DNA of 64,000 nt from Pseudocercospora fijiensis CIRAD86 (lineage: Eukaryota; Ascomycota; Dothideomycetes; Mycosphaerellales; Mycosphaerellaceae), in the NCBI RefSeq assembly GCF_000340215.1, contig NW_006921537.1, positions 4,769,461-4,833,460 of the forward strand, given 5' to 3'. Positions within the stretch are counted from its first letter, which is position 1; each line of letters begins with the position of its first letter. A program made the translations under genes and the position numbers. Of the stretch, positions 41,188-52,151 are shown one piece after another. The notes below the pieces were generated by a model. It did not search any database. It worked only from the letters and a program-made list of their open reading frames with translations, and was not told the origin of the DNA.

Positions 41188-42449
41188 CACGCTTCCCTTC
41201 TAAAGGCCGCGCCCTCGTAGCCGGTCTTTGTTCTAGTCTTAACCTCTATTGCTACTAACTTAGTAGGTCTAATAGGTTGCTTAGTCTGCGCTAAATTAAA
41301 CGCACAACTACCGATTATATAACTATATTAAACCTCACCTTCTAATACAATGTCTAACTCTAACTACGCTATCCTTATATATAATAAAGTAATATATAAC
41401 TATAAGAATTAAGGACTATCGACTAATTACAATACGAGCGTACCTTCCCTACTATAATAGATAGGTATACGGGATATTATAGCACTGCCCCCGTTCTACG
41501 TAATATCGTACCGAGTTCTTTGCGTCTACTCTAAAAGACCTAGCTATGTCCGCTTCCGAGGGTTGTCCGCTTCCGAGGGTTTGTTCTTGTTATTACGAGG
41601 GCTATTATTGTTCGTAGTTTCGCTAGCCCTAATTAGTTAGGTTTAGTAGCCTTTAATTGTTAATCTTATCTTATCTTTTTAGAAAAAATACAGCTTGTCT
41701 AGTTTCTATAGGTAAAGGCTATTATAAGTGTAGTAGTAGAGGTTCGCCTCGCTTAAAGGGTTAGATAGATCGAGGAGTAACCTATTATCCGCAAGATCGA
41801 CCCTAGCTAGCTTAGCTCTATAGTTTTACCCTTAGTTAGTCTATTAGTCGCTTAATCTTTTAGGCGGCTTAAAGTTTTAACTTAGCCTTAAAGTTTTAAT
41901 TAAAGTTTTAATTAAGGTGCCTTAGGCTCGTAGTATAGGTAAGGTCGTGTCTATAGGCGCGGTAATAATAGCAAGTAATGTCGATAATAGCGGCGCTAGT
42001 CGTCTTAGCGCTAACTTTACCTTGCTTTCGATTTCCTTCTTCGACTAATAACAACTCGGCAACACCGTTACTAATATAGCGGTGTCCTTCCTTTCTTAAA
42101 TAGCAATACACTCCGCAATACCGTTACTAATATAGCCGCGCTAGCTATCTTCTAATACACTGTTATTCGCACGTACGCGCGCGTATTCTCGTCGATTGCC
42201 TAGGCCTCGAGGCCTTAGTAGAATAAAGGAATAAGAGGTAGAGTCTTTAAAAGAGCAGTAACTAGTTAACGCGTTATAGCGCGCTTGTTAACACTCGGTG
42301 CGCGTTTACTATAGTAGTGTAATCTTATTGTCCCTTGTTGCTAACAATTGCTTGCCTCTAATTAGTTAGCTAATAGTACCCCGGGGGTAGTATTAATCCT
42401 AGGCCTTAATAGTAACATTATAAGCTTTTGGCCTTCTTCTTGTTCTTTA

Positions 42450-45400
42450 CGCTAGTCTAATACTTATCTAACAACTCGGTTATGTCCTTAAAGGAACCTT
42501 TAGCTTCCTATAAGTCCTATTTAGGTAAATAGCCTTGCTATCTTAATAGGTACTCCTTCTTGCCTTTCCTAGTCCGGTGCTATAGGATACGTTCTATAGA
42601 CTACAGCTCTTCCCTATCCGCTAGTATGTCTTCGTATTTAGCAGGTGCTTTATCCCCCTCGCGTAGGTAATATAGCTTAAGGAGGGATATATAGAAGGTA
42701 TTATAGATAGTGTAATAGGGAGGAAGCTATAACTAATAGGCCTATACGGAGAAGCCCTTAACTTCTCGAATACGGAATAGGCTAATGTATCTTAGTGCGA
42801 GCTTAGGCCTGGTTTTGCCGTTAGGTAATAGGTGCTTGCGGATGCGGAGGTTCTTAGTACTTAGCATAACTATATCGCCTTATTTGAAGGTTATCGGCGT
42901 ATAGTACTTGTCGTAGTAGGTCTTTTAGTACTCTTAGGCCTTTGTCAACTTCTCGGCTATCTTAGTATAGATTTCTCGCATCTTCTAAACCCTCTTAATA
43001 GCCGCTAGTATTTCGGGTACTTAACGCGCTTCCCTTTCCTTACGCTCGGCCTCGAGCGAGGTAAATAGGTCTTATAGTAAGGCAGCGTTCTAGCCTATTA
43101 TAGCAAAATAAGGGGAGACCTTAGTAGATAAGTAGACACTGTTATTATATACGAATTTAGCTAGTTATAGGAGGTTAACCTAGTCCTCGGGGTTCTTATT
43201 AATATAACTACGTAGGTACTACTATAGGGTAGCATTCTGCCTCTCTGTTTAACCGTTAGTCTATAGATAGAAGGCTATTAATAGCCGATGCTTTAGTCTT
43301 AGCTACAAGCAAATCTCGCTCTAATAGTAAGATATTAGTGTCGATCTACGATCGGATACGATCCCCTTAGGGGTTCCCTAATAGGTATAGAAGATATTAG
43401 TCTATAGCGCCTCTACTATATTAATAGTAGTCCAATCCTTGCGAGCAGGAATGTAGCGAGTACCCTTAGTAAATCGGTCTATAACGACTAATATAGCGTT
43501 AAAGACGTCTTTGCTTCCTCTTCGCTTAGTAGGGGGAAGACCTATAATAAAGTCTATTATAAGCTCTAAAAAAGGCTTCTTTAGAATAGGGAGTAAAGAC
43601 AACTCGCTAAATAGTAAGTGCTTTAGTGCTTTAACTCGCTAGTATACTATACAGGTCTGTATATACTCCTTTATATACCGCTTACTATTTAGCTAGTAGT
43701 ATATACGCGATAGTAACTCGTACGACCTCTCTATACTATAGTAACTAGCGAGCTTACTATTATAGTGCCTCTTTAAAAGCTCTTATCTGATCGATTGTTT
43801 AGCGGGGACATAGTATCTGCCCTTAAACTTTAAGTAACCTTTATCGTCGATCGACTAACTATTACTCTTACTAGATCGAGTCGCCCGTCTACTTACAAGC
43901 CTATAAATACGCTCGATAGCAAAGGCGTCCCTCTGCTAAGTATGCAATAGCTTATCTATAAACGATTAACTATCCCTATTTGTAAGGTTATTTAATAGTA
44001 CCCTCGCTATTAAACGAGGTACGCATTATATGTATCTAATAGTACTAGCAGCCGGAACTACTGCAACCTCTTCTATAGTGCTATCGCTATAGATAGCAAT
44101 ATCTTCAATCGAGTTATTATAGCTCGAGCGATCTACGTCCTTCTTAACGTACACTAGAAGAACGACAACTCCGCTATAGTATTTGTTGCCGCCGCGGGGT
44201 CCGGAAGTCCGCTTATCCTACGCTTACTTATTAATAATACGGGCTATAGCAATCTTATGCTATAGGGTTAGAAATAATGAATTAATGTACTAAGTCTCGC
44301 TATCGTAATTAGGTCGCCTCGATAGGCTATTAGTAGGGTTACTTACGCCTAGCCGATATAATATATTAAAATTAAACCCGGCGAGGTAGACGGCCTATCT
44401 AGCCTGTCGACCTATAACCCTAGTAACCTTAGTAATGCTACGGAGGTTGTTATAGTCTGTATAGACCTGAATAGTATACTATATACTATCGAGATAGTGC
44501 CTCTAATGCTTAAAGGCCTCGACAATAGCTAGGAGCTCTTGCTCGTAGGTCTCGTAGCGACGCTCTATATCGATTATCTTTCGTAAAAAGAAGGCAATTA
44601 GGTGCTAGTAATAGTCCTTATCTGATTGCTGTAATATAATAGCCGATATAGCGAACTGTAAAGCGTTAGTCTTAATACGGATCTACTTACTTAGTACAAA
44701 ATAGTATAGCAAGGGGACTTTAGTAAATCGCTTCTTTAGACCGTTAAAAGCGGCTTGTATCTTATTAGTCTATTTGAATTCTCTAGACGGGTTAGCCTTA
44801 GTTTTAGTAAGCTTAGTTAGTAGCATTACATACCTCGAATAGCCCTTAATAAATCGGCGATAGAAGTTAGCAAAACCGAGGAACGACTACAGTTCCTTAA
44901 TTAACGTAGGAACAGGCTATTTAGTAATAGTCTTAATCCGATTAGGATTAGCCTTAATACCCTCGGTTAATACGAGGAAGCTAAGGAATAATACCTCCTT
45001 AGTAGCAAAGGTGCATTTAGAAGGTTTGCAATACAGTCTATAGGCTCGTAGGCGGTCGAGGACCTTACGCACTACGGCCTAGTATTCTATAATATTAGGT
45101 AAATGTATATAGACTAGGATGTTATCTAGGTAAACTATATAGAGATAGTCTAATAGGCCCGAAAGGGCCCGATTAATATAGGACTAGAATATTGTAGGGG
45201 CATTAGCTAAGCCGAATAGCATAACTAAGTACTCGAAATAGCTATAGCGAGTGCGGAAGGCCGTTTTCTATTCGTCGCCCTTACGAATGCGGATACGATA
45301 GTACGTATCCTTAATGTCTAGTATAGTATAGAAGTAAGTACTAGAAAGGCGATCGAGGGTCTTATTAATAAGCGGAAGTAGATAACGGTCTTTAATAGTA

Positions 45401-47430
45401 ATAGCATTAAGCCCGCGGTAATTAATATATAGACGCAGGCTACTATCCTTCTTTAGTACGAATAGGATAGGTATACTAGTAGGGCTGTTACTATATCGTA
45501 TCCGGCTATTAGCTAGGTTTTCCTCTAGATACTTACGCAATATAGTAAGCTCTCGTTTACTAAGGTTGTAGAGAGGGCTAAAAGGAACCTCCTTGCCCTC
45601 TATAATGTTAATCTTATAATCCGTCTCTTTAAATATAGGCAATGTCGACGCTAGGTAGTGTTTAAATATATTAATATAGGTCTCTCGGATAGGCTCTAGT
45701 ATACGAGCAAGCTAATTAGGGTCTATACTATCCGGGGGCACAGGTTTATCGTTATTACTACCGAGTAGGTCGGCAGTCGGATTAGCTAAGGCAGGTGTTA
45801 GGTTGCTAATAAATAGGACCCTAATATCGTTAGGGCACTCGCTAATATTAATGTATTTAATGTCCTCTTTCCTAGCGATTCTAAATCGCTACTTCTAGAG
45901 GCCTAGGTCTATAGCTATAGCGTAGTACTTAAGAACAGGGTTACTAATAACAATATCGGATAGGAGGCTATCTATGTCTACTACGTAGGCAGTAAAGTCT
46001 AGTAGGCGCTTATTTCCGAGGTCGTCCTTTAGAGCTATAGGAACATAGTAGGCCTTATAGGTTAAGTGTCGAGCGTTATTAAACTAAGCAAGGGTTAGTA
46101 GGTTAGTCTTCGGCAGTTGTCGAAGGTCTAATTGCTTAGCTAGGCGATAGCTAATAAGGGCACTAACTAAATTTCCTAGATCCAGTATAACCTTAGTTTA
46201 ATAGGTAGTGCCCTTCGTGTCCTATATAAGGCAGGAGCGTGTTATAGCTAGCACAATGTCGATAGTCTTACGCCGTACGAGGCTAATAGTTAGTGCGGCG
46301 CTTACTCTTTTTTCGAAGGTTAGCCTATAGGGGTAGCGTTAGCCGCTAAGAGGTGCTTTCGGTATTTAGCGGAAGCACGATTAATTCGGGCCTAGTCCTT
46401 AGGTTTGTCGCATTAGCCTAGTAGATAGCTAGTGCTATTACAATTAAAGCACTTTAATCCGGTTAGTAGACTACTATAGCTGTTATTGCTATTATTAGCC
46501 GAGCGGTTAGTATTATAGGGATACGAGCCCCTTCTACGGCCCCTATCGCGGCCTCCTCTATATAGCCGCCGGCTACGGCCTCTTCTACGATCGTTACTGT
46601 TCCTATTATTAGTATTATTGTCCTAGTAGGAACCTTGGTTTCCTCCGCGGCTACCCCGGTTGCTACGGTTAGTACTAGCTAGTCGGATTCTTAATTCTAG
46701 TCGCTATTAGAGCTAAATAGCCCGTTCGGCTATTTCTACTTCGACTATAAATTGAATACATATTAGATTAGCTTATTCGAATACGCGGCGACGGTCCAAT
46801 TCGAGGATAAGCTCCTATCTAAGTTTTAGGCGTATCTCGGAGATCTATATAGAATTAGTCTTAGGCGGAAGGTCGTCTTTAAGGGTTTTTAAATAGGCCT
46901 CGAATAAGCGGGCCGATTAGTTAGTCTTTTACTTAGCTCGAAGGTACTAGTCCTAAGCATATTATTGCCTTAGTATAGGGTTTCTAAGGGTGTCTAGTAT
47001 AATAGTTTTATAGGTTTGCTACTAAACAGTAGTCTAGTTATTAAGGGAGTCGAAATAGTTATCCTATATACGCTTTAGGTCGCTATTAATATACTATATA
47101 GCGTATACGACTAAGGAATAGTCGTCTAGTAGCGCTCTTAGTACGTTGCGCTAGTTAAGTTTATAGTTACGAATGTAGTCGTTATACTGCTTCCGACTAG
47201 AGCTATTAAATACGGTGCAGTCCTTGAGTTTAGCATCCTTCTTTTAGATAGGTAGTAAAGAAGGTCCTGCTATTAGCTTAGTAGTAGTTATTAGAGATTC
47301 CTAGAGGCGGCGAATCTCGAGAAGATTATCCTTTAGCTACTGTTCTTAACGCAAGGCAGTAAGCCTGTTTTAGGTAGCTTCTTAAAGTCTCGCTACTAGT
47401 TAGGGACTAAAGGCTAGCTAGCTATATCGA
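42450..47430 (-). pseudogene. RIP-degraded gag-pol of the Ty3/gypsy element
   Basis: Minus-strand remnants in order: a zinc knuckle near 46,415-46,450 (CFNC, then Tyr where the His should be, then Cys), consistent with a His-to-Tyr RIP change; reverse transcriptase at 45,642-45,268, including LYINYRGLNAITIKDRYLLP and FYTILDIKDTYYRIRIRKGD; the catalytic Tyr-X-Asp-Asp motif near 45,121-45,132 reads YLDN, so the second Asp is lost; integrase at 43,602-43,402 with LIIDFIIGLPPTKRRGSKD and ILVVIDRFTKGTRYIPA; and a C-terminal chromodomain around 42,610-42,480 (KGKKEYLLR, then GYLPK, then a terminal SFKDI). In-frame TAG/TAA codons recur at Gln/Trp positions, so no product is expected. Confidence 0.85.
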
Positions 47431-47929
47431 CGGTTAATAATATTGTTAAGAATGTCGTCGATAGGCAATTCTAGGTCGTTACCTAGAATTGCAGGTTCTT
47501 CTTTAGCAGGTCCTATAGCAGGCTCTTCGGTAGGAGGCACTTTAGTAGGTGCTTTAGTAGGCACTTTAGTAGTAGGCACTGTGCTACTAGCGTTGTTATT
47601 GCTAGCGCTGCTAGCGGTAGCACGGTTGTTGTTGCTTCGTAATAAGCCGGCTATTATAATAGGGAGTGATACTAATAATGTATTATTAGCCCCTAAGATG
47701 CGGATATAGCGGAATTAGTAGATATTAGTCTAGTACGATTGACTTAGTATAATAGGCCGTATAGAAGGCCTTGCTTAATGATTGGTACGGTTGTTTCGAT
47801 AGAATAGTACGTATAGGTCCCGTTCTTCGGGCGCAATATAGTTAGATTAGTCTTGTTCGTAGCCGTACCGCTAAAAGCTTGAAATAAGGACTATCTAGCT
47901 ACTACCCTTAAAGGGTGGATCGAATACTA

Positions 47930-48126
47930 TATAAGAAGGGTATATTAGTAGGTAGATAGGGTAGTAGTAGATATAGGTAGTATTCGATAAGGAGCTAGGA
48001 GAAGAGGGAGGAAGGTAGGCAAGTTAGCCTATTACTAAGCGCTAAGCCCTGCCTAAGGCATTAAGACCCTAGCTTTACTCGAGCCCGGTTACATACTAAT
48101 TACGTACAACCTCTTTGGTCCTAACA
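47930..48126 (-). repeat. 5' LTR (right) of the Ty3/gypsy element
   Basis: 197 bp; begins TATAAGAAGGG and ends CCTAACA, followed by the CTATA duplication at 48127-48131. Confidence 0.85.
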
Positions 48127-48131
48127 CTATA
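48127..48131. repeat. Right target-site duplication of the Ty3/gypsy element (CTATA)
   Basis: Identical to 40986-40990. After it, the outer element's sequence resumes. Confidence 0.8.
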
Positions 48132-48576
48132 AGACTCGCCTTACAACTTATAGTAACCCGGAACAATCGCTAGCCTTTAAGGACTGCTTTAAATTACGGT
48201 ACGAGTAAGATAAACTAGCGGATTAAGGTATAGTAGCGCTAGCAAGCACCCGTACTAAATAGCTAGAGAGGCTATTTCTACGAGTTACGACGCGAGTTAC
48301 TATACGATACTAGGCTACTAGCGGACCGGATTGCCTTGCTTATAATCTATATACTAATTATACGTAATAAAGTCCTTAAATTTGTCTACCTCTAGAATAG
48401 CTATCGTATCTAAAAGTAGGCTAATTAACTATACGTTATACTAGGTATTCTATATATTCTATACTATTATCTAGAGCTTATCGGGTATTCTTATTAAAGT
48501 ATTCTTATACCTAACGGCGTACTTAGTAATATAAAGTAAGATCTTTAAGGATTCGGTATATATTAGATTCTATAGT

Positions 48577-48645
48577 ACTCGCTATAGACTCGCTATAGAC
48601 TCGCTAGTAGACTCGCTAGTAGACTCGCTAGTAGACTCGCTAGTT
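48577..48645. repeat. Tandem 11-12 bp repeats inside the outer element
   Basis: About six units of the type ACTCGCTATAG / ACTCGCTAGTAG in a row; local expansion within the degenerate element. Confidence 0.8.
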
Positions 48646-48656
48646 CCTAGATCTTA

Positions 48657-48748
48657 AAGCCTACCTACCCGAGGCTACGCTTTCTTAGTATTAGACAGTA
48701 GTAAGCCTACCTACCCGAGGCTACGCTTTCTTAGTATTAGACAGTAGT
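48657..48748. repeat. 46-bp direct tandem duplication
   Basis: Two back-to-back copies, apparently identical, starting at 48657 and 48703 (each begins AAGCCTACCTACCCGAGGCT). Their identity suggests duplication after most RIP damage. Confidence 0.85.
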
Positions 48749-50049
48749 ATAGATTTATAGCTTCTCGTATCTAGTAACTAGTAGCGAGAATAGCGATAAT
48801 ATAGACCGCCTTTACTACTCTACTTACTTGCTTCTTCGATAGCTAGCTAGGGAGTATATAGCTATAGGGTTAGAGCCGGAACTAAGAGAGTTAGATAAGC
48901 TATTAGTAGTACGTAGTTAGTTAGCGGCGTCTTAGAATTAGGAAGCTAGGATAATTAAGTTTGTAAATAGTATATACTAATTAGCGATCTATAAGCCGGT
49001 CGCGAGTATATAGCGAGCCGCTTTTTCTAGTTCGATTTTATCTATAGCCTTCTTAAACCTCTACTATTTCTACCTCTATTTATCTAATAATATATACTAA
49101 TTAGGGTACCTATCGTACTAAATTAGGCGTCGACTATATAAAGATATATAGCAAATACTAATACTGTTTATAATACGGCCTTCTTAATCCCGATCTACTA
49201 AGCGAGTAATTTGTTCGCGAGCAATTAGTAGCCGCCGCTACGAGTAGCTCTACGAGTATACTACGAGGCTTTAATACGTTCCCCTTTATACCTAAGGCAG
49301 CTAATACTATACGCAATACTACTAGTTAGTGTTATAAGCTAATAACTCGAATACTAAATTCTAAATCTTAGAGCCTCTTATATCGTCTACTAATACCTAC
49401 TTTAGCTTTAGCTTTAGTAGACCTAAAAGTATAGGAATATCTTTGCTGCTATTTAATCTATACTTAGTATATAGAAGTCAAGCTTGCGAGTATAACTAAG
49501 ATATAGTTCTTCGGTAAACTAGTCCTATATTCTACTATCTTAGATACCTAGTCTAACTAAAAATTTAAAGAAGCTAATATGCTATTTATAGACTAGATTA
49601 TAGACTAGATTAGCGCCTACGAGCTACTAGATAGTAGTATTAATCGAATCGAGAACTATTTTATCTACTTTCTCTATATAGGCTTTAATAATATAACTAA
49701 TTAGCTAGAGAAGGTAGCAAATAAGGCGCTTAGATTACTTAGATAGGCTTTAATAGTCTATAAACTAGCAACAAAGTTATTATTAGTCTATAAGATTAAA
49801 CTCTATATCTATACTAAGTAGGAGAAGTAATAAAAGCGGATATATTAGTTAAGTACTATTACTACGAGTACTAGTACGAGTAATATAGCAATTAGCGAGT
49901 TAGTAAAAGGTATTTTATAGTAATTAAGATTAAGAAAGAAAAGCAACAAACTAAGAAGGTTATTAATATAAATTAGCTACCTAAGACAATCGACTTAAGC
50001 GGCGAGGCTACCGTAAGTATACCGTAAGATACGTCTATTCTAAAAGGGT

Positions 50050-50210
50050 CGAGCAGATCTAAGGATTAGTAACCTACTAATAGTTAAATAGATAGGCTAA
50101 TAGCGGTAGATAGGCTAATAGTAAAGCTAGTAGCGGATAGACTAATAGTAAAGTTAGCGGCGGATAGGTTAATAGTAAAGATAGCGGCAAATAGGCTAAG
50201 AAGATAAAGC
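50050..50210. repeat. Degenerate repeat of about 30 bp, four units
   Basis: Units of the type GCGGATAGACTAATAGTAAAG recur with transitions; possibly a former coding repeat of the outer element. Confidence 0.55.
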
Positions 50211-50451
50211 GTAGTTAACGACTAAAGAAGAAGAAATAGAATAGTAGACTTATAGTAGACTCGTACTTCTTCTTTCTTTTACTATCTCTAAGACCTCTAA
50301 TATCTCTAAGACCTCTAACTTAGATATTATCTTTTAGTAGCTCGCGATTCGTATCTAGCTATAGCTCCTTCTAAGTAGTATATATATCGCGAGACTTAAT
50401 AATAGCCTTATTTATAAAGTATCGTTCAAGCCCTATAGTGCTTGTCCTAAT

Positions 50452-51249
50452 CGAGCGGAGCGACGGAATAGCGCTTAAGAACAATATTAGATTAGCGCTA
50501 AAAGCGCTTACGCTTCAATATTATTGCATTCTATCTACTCGAAGGTCTTATCGTCGTCCTATATCTGCGCTATAGCCAAGTCTTCCTCCTAATTACGACG
50601 CAGTCTGTTATTAAAGGCCTCTTAACGCATTTGTTCTTCCGCTATTGCAATCTAAATACGTGTCTCTTTATTAATCTGTTCATCGTCTAGCCCTATATTG
50701 CTCTTTCTTTGCCCTTTCACTATTAAAGGTCGCTATAGATTATAGTTTGTTTTACTATAGAAGGCCGCTATAGGTTACTTGCGGAAGAGGCAGGCATAGG
50801 GGTATCGTATCGTATAGTGCTAGTCGTATCGCATAGTATTAGTCGTGTCGTATAGTATTAGTCGTATCGTATAGTGTTAGTCGTGTCGCATAGTAGTAGT
50901 CGTGTTATATAGTGCTATTAGGAGGATAGCGGTGTTGGCGCATTATAGTGTTGCCTTTATTGCCTTTATTGTTATATAGCCTAAGGTTGAAGGGCACGTG
51001 ACTCGGATTCGATTTTAGACCAATTAGAGGGCTCGGTTAGTTTTGCGGGCGCGTCTTTGAAATTCAGCCTCCCTATACTATAACTGCCTGTATACTACTA
51101 TTACTGCTACTACTAACTATACGTATACGTTATTAGCACTAATCTGATTTGTTCTTAAGCGCTACTCTAGACTAATAGACACCTTACACAACTCTCGTCG
51201 CAAGCTCCTCGAGTTGCTCTAGGTGCCTATTAGTCTATCGCTCCGCTCG
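50452..51249. mobile_element. 798-bp inverted-repeat (MITE- or foldback-like) element
   Basis: Outer inverted repeats CGAGCGGAGCGA (50452-50463) and its complement (51238-51249); inner inverted repeats AGCGCTTAAGAACAA (50470-50484) and complement (51149-51163). The right arm has an extra hairpin (51170-51183 with 51222-51235). The inside retains more CA, TG and CAC/GTG words than the surroundings, for example CACGTGACTCGGATTCG near 50,995, so it appears less RIP-hit. A minus-strand stretch reads as helical protein with stops (EEQMR, RLRRN). Probably a later insertion in the outer element; no target duplication identified. Confidence 0.55.
50800..50917. repeat. 19-bp minisatellite, about six units
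   Basis: Units of the type TCGTRTCGYATAGTRTTAG repeat about six times inside the 798-bp element, varying mainly by transitions. Confidence 0.8.
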
Positions 51250-52151
51250 AATAAGCTATTTAAACTATAAGAGGCAATATCCTTCTAACCTATTAAACCT
51301 AGCTTTAGGTACCTTAATCTTTGCCTCTAATATAGTATTCTTTGCCTCTATAGCCTCGACTCGCGCCTATATCGCGGCTAGCTCGCTATTTCTATTATTT
51401 TCTTTAACCTCTAAACTACCCGTATAGCTAGACTTGCCTTTATACTTATAGTAAGCGTAGACTCGATCGCCCTTAGTATTAAATATATAATACTTAAAGT
51501 TATTAGAGCGTATATAGTAGTAGTATAGCGCTAGTATAAGCTTACTAGAGTCTGTTTCTATAGTAAGTCTAGTAGCCTTATATTTCTATAGTCTATCTAA
51601 TACCGCCTTCTTTCTATCTAATATAGCTATTTAATCGAGTAGCTCTTACTATATCTCCGCGCTATAATACTAGAAATTGTAGGTATTTATAGTTATAGGG
51701 CGTCGAAGTCTAGAGTAAGTTAGTAGCGAGTCTATAGCGATACGCCTCGCGACTTATAATAAATATTCTCCTTCTCCTACTATTAAGTACGCTACTAAAG
51801 CTAGAGCTAAAGCTAAAGCTAAAGCTACGCTAAAAATAAAGTCGCGCGGAATACTGTTTATAGCGGCTACTACTATCGATAGAAAAAAAATATTATAAAG
51901 TAAAGCGCGAAGTTATAGCGAGTCTAAGTAAGGTTTATCGCGATAATAGGCATAGTAAAGTTGGTAAGGAAGGTATAGGAATAATAGAAAGCGATAATAG
52001 GCTTAAGTAAAGCTATTGAGCCTCTAGTGTGTATAGAGCTCCGTCTGCGGAGCGCTAGGACGTCACTTGCTTCTCGCGGAAAAACAAATAACGAAGACCT
52101 GCCAATCCTACGCAACTCTCGGACGGTCCGTCAAGCACTGACAACGACAAC

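Larger units (their letters stand above)
40991..48126 (-). mobile_element. Ty3/gypsy LTR retrotransposon with chromodomain, 7,136 bp, inactivated
   Basis: LTRs of 197 bp each lie at 40991-41187 and 47930-48126, flanked by CTATA duplications. The LTRs differ mostly by transitions; the left copy ends CCTAATA where the right ends CCTAACA, a CA-to-TA change. Coding order on the minus strand is gag, reverse transcriptase, RNase H, integrase, chromodomain. A purine-rich tract (AGAAGGGAAG on the minus strand, about 41193-41202) sits beside the left LTR, which is therefore the 3' LTR. The element is inserted in the outer TIR element, so it is younger than that insertion. Heavy RIP has destroyed the frames. 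Confidence 0.92.
40021..52042. mobile_element. Outer TIR element, RIP-ruined, carrying nested insertions
   Basis: The left end 40021-40048 and right end 52015-52042 are imperfect 28-bp inverted repeats (core AGAGGCTCAAT at the right end, read inwards; the left reads AGAGGCTTAAT), and the left terminus recurs in the second copy at 57179. Total span is 12.0 kb; without the Ty3/gypsy insertion it is about 4.9 kb, and without the 0.8-kb element about 4.1 kb. The sequence is TpA-rich, poor in CA and TG, and every frame is full of stops, yet with Gln/Trp at stop positions stretches read like protein (for example around 40,560-40,760 and 49,300-49,900, plus strand). I could not assign a transposase family. 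No clean target duplication; TGCGGA occurs near both outer edges but does not abut the ends. Confidence 0.65.

Noticed and set aside
47443..47709. An 88-codon plus-strand frame inside the retroelement
   Set aside because: It is antisense to the gag region, and its Val/Leu/Ala repeats come from CTA/TAG-rich RIP sequence.
47905..47929. A tRNA-like stretch next to the retroelement's 5' LTR
   Set aside because: It resembles a T-arm (GGATCGAATAC) but no full tRNA can be folded from it; it may be a degraded primer-binding region.
40021..52042. The outer element as a Starship-type giant element with a captain recombinase
   Set aside because: I could not recognise a DUF3435-type recombinase, there are no cargo genes, and the ends are inverted repeats.
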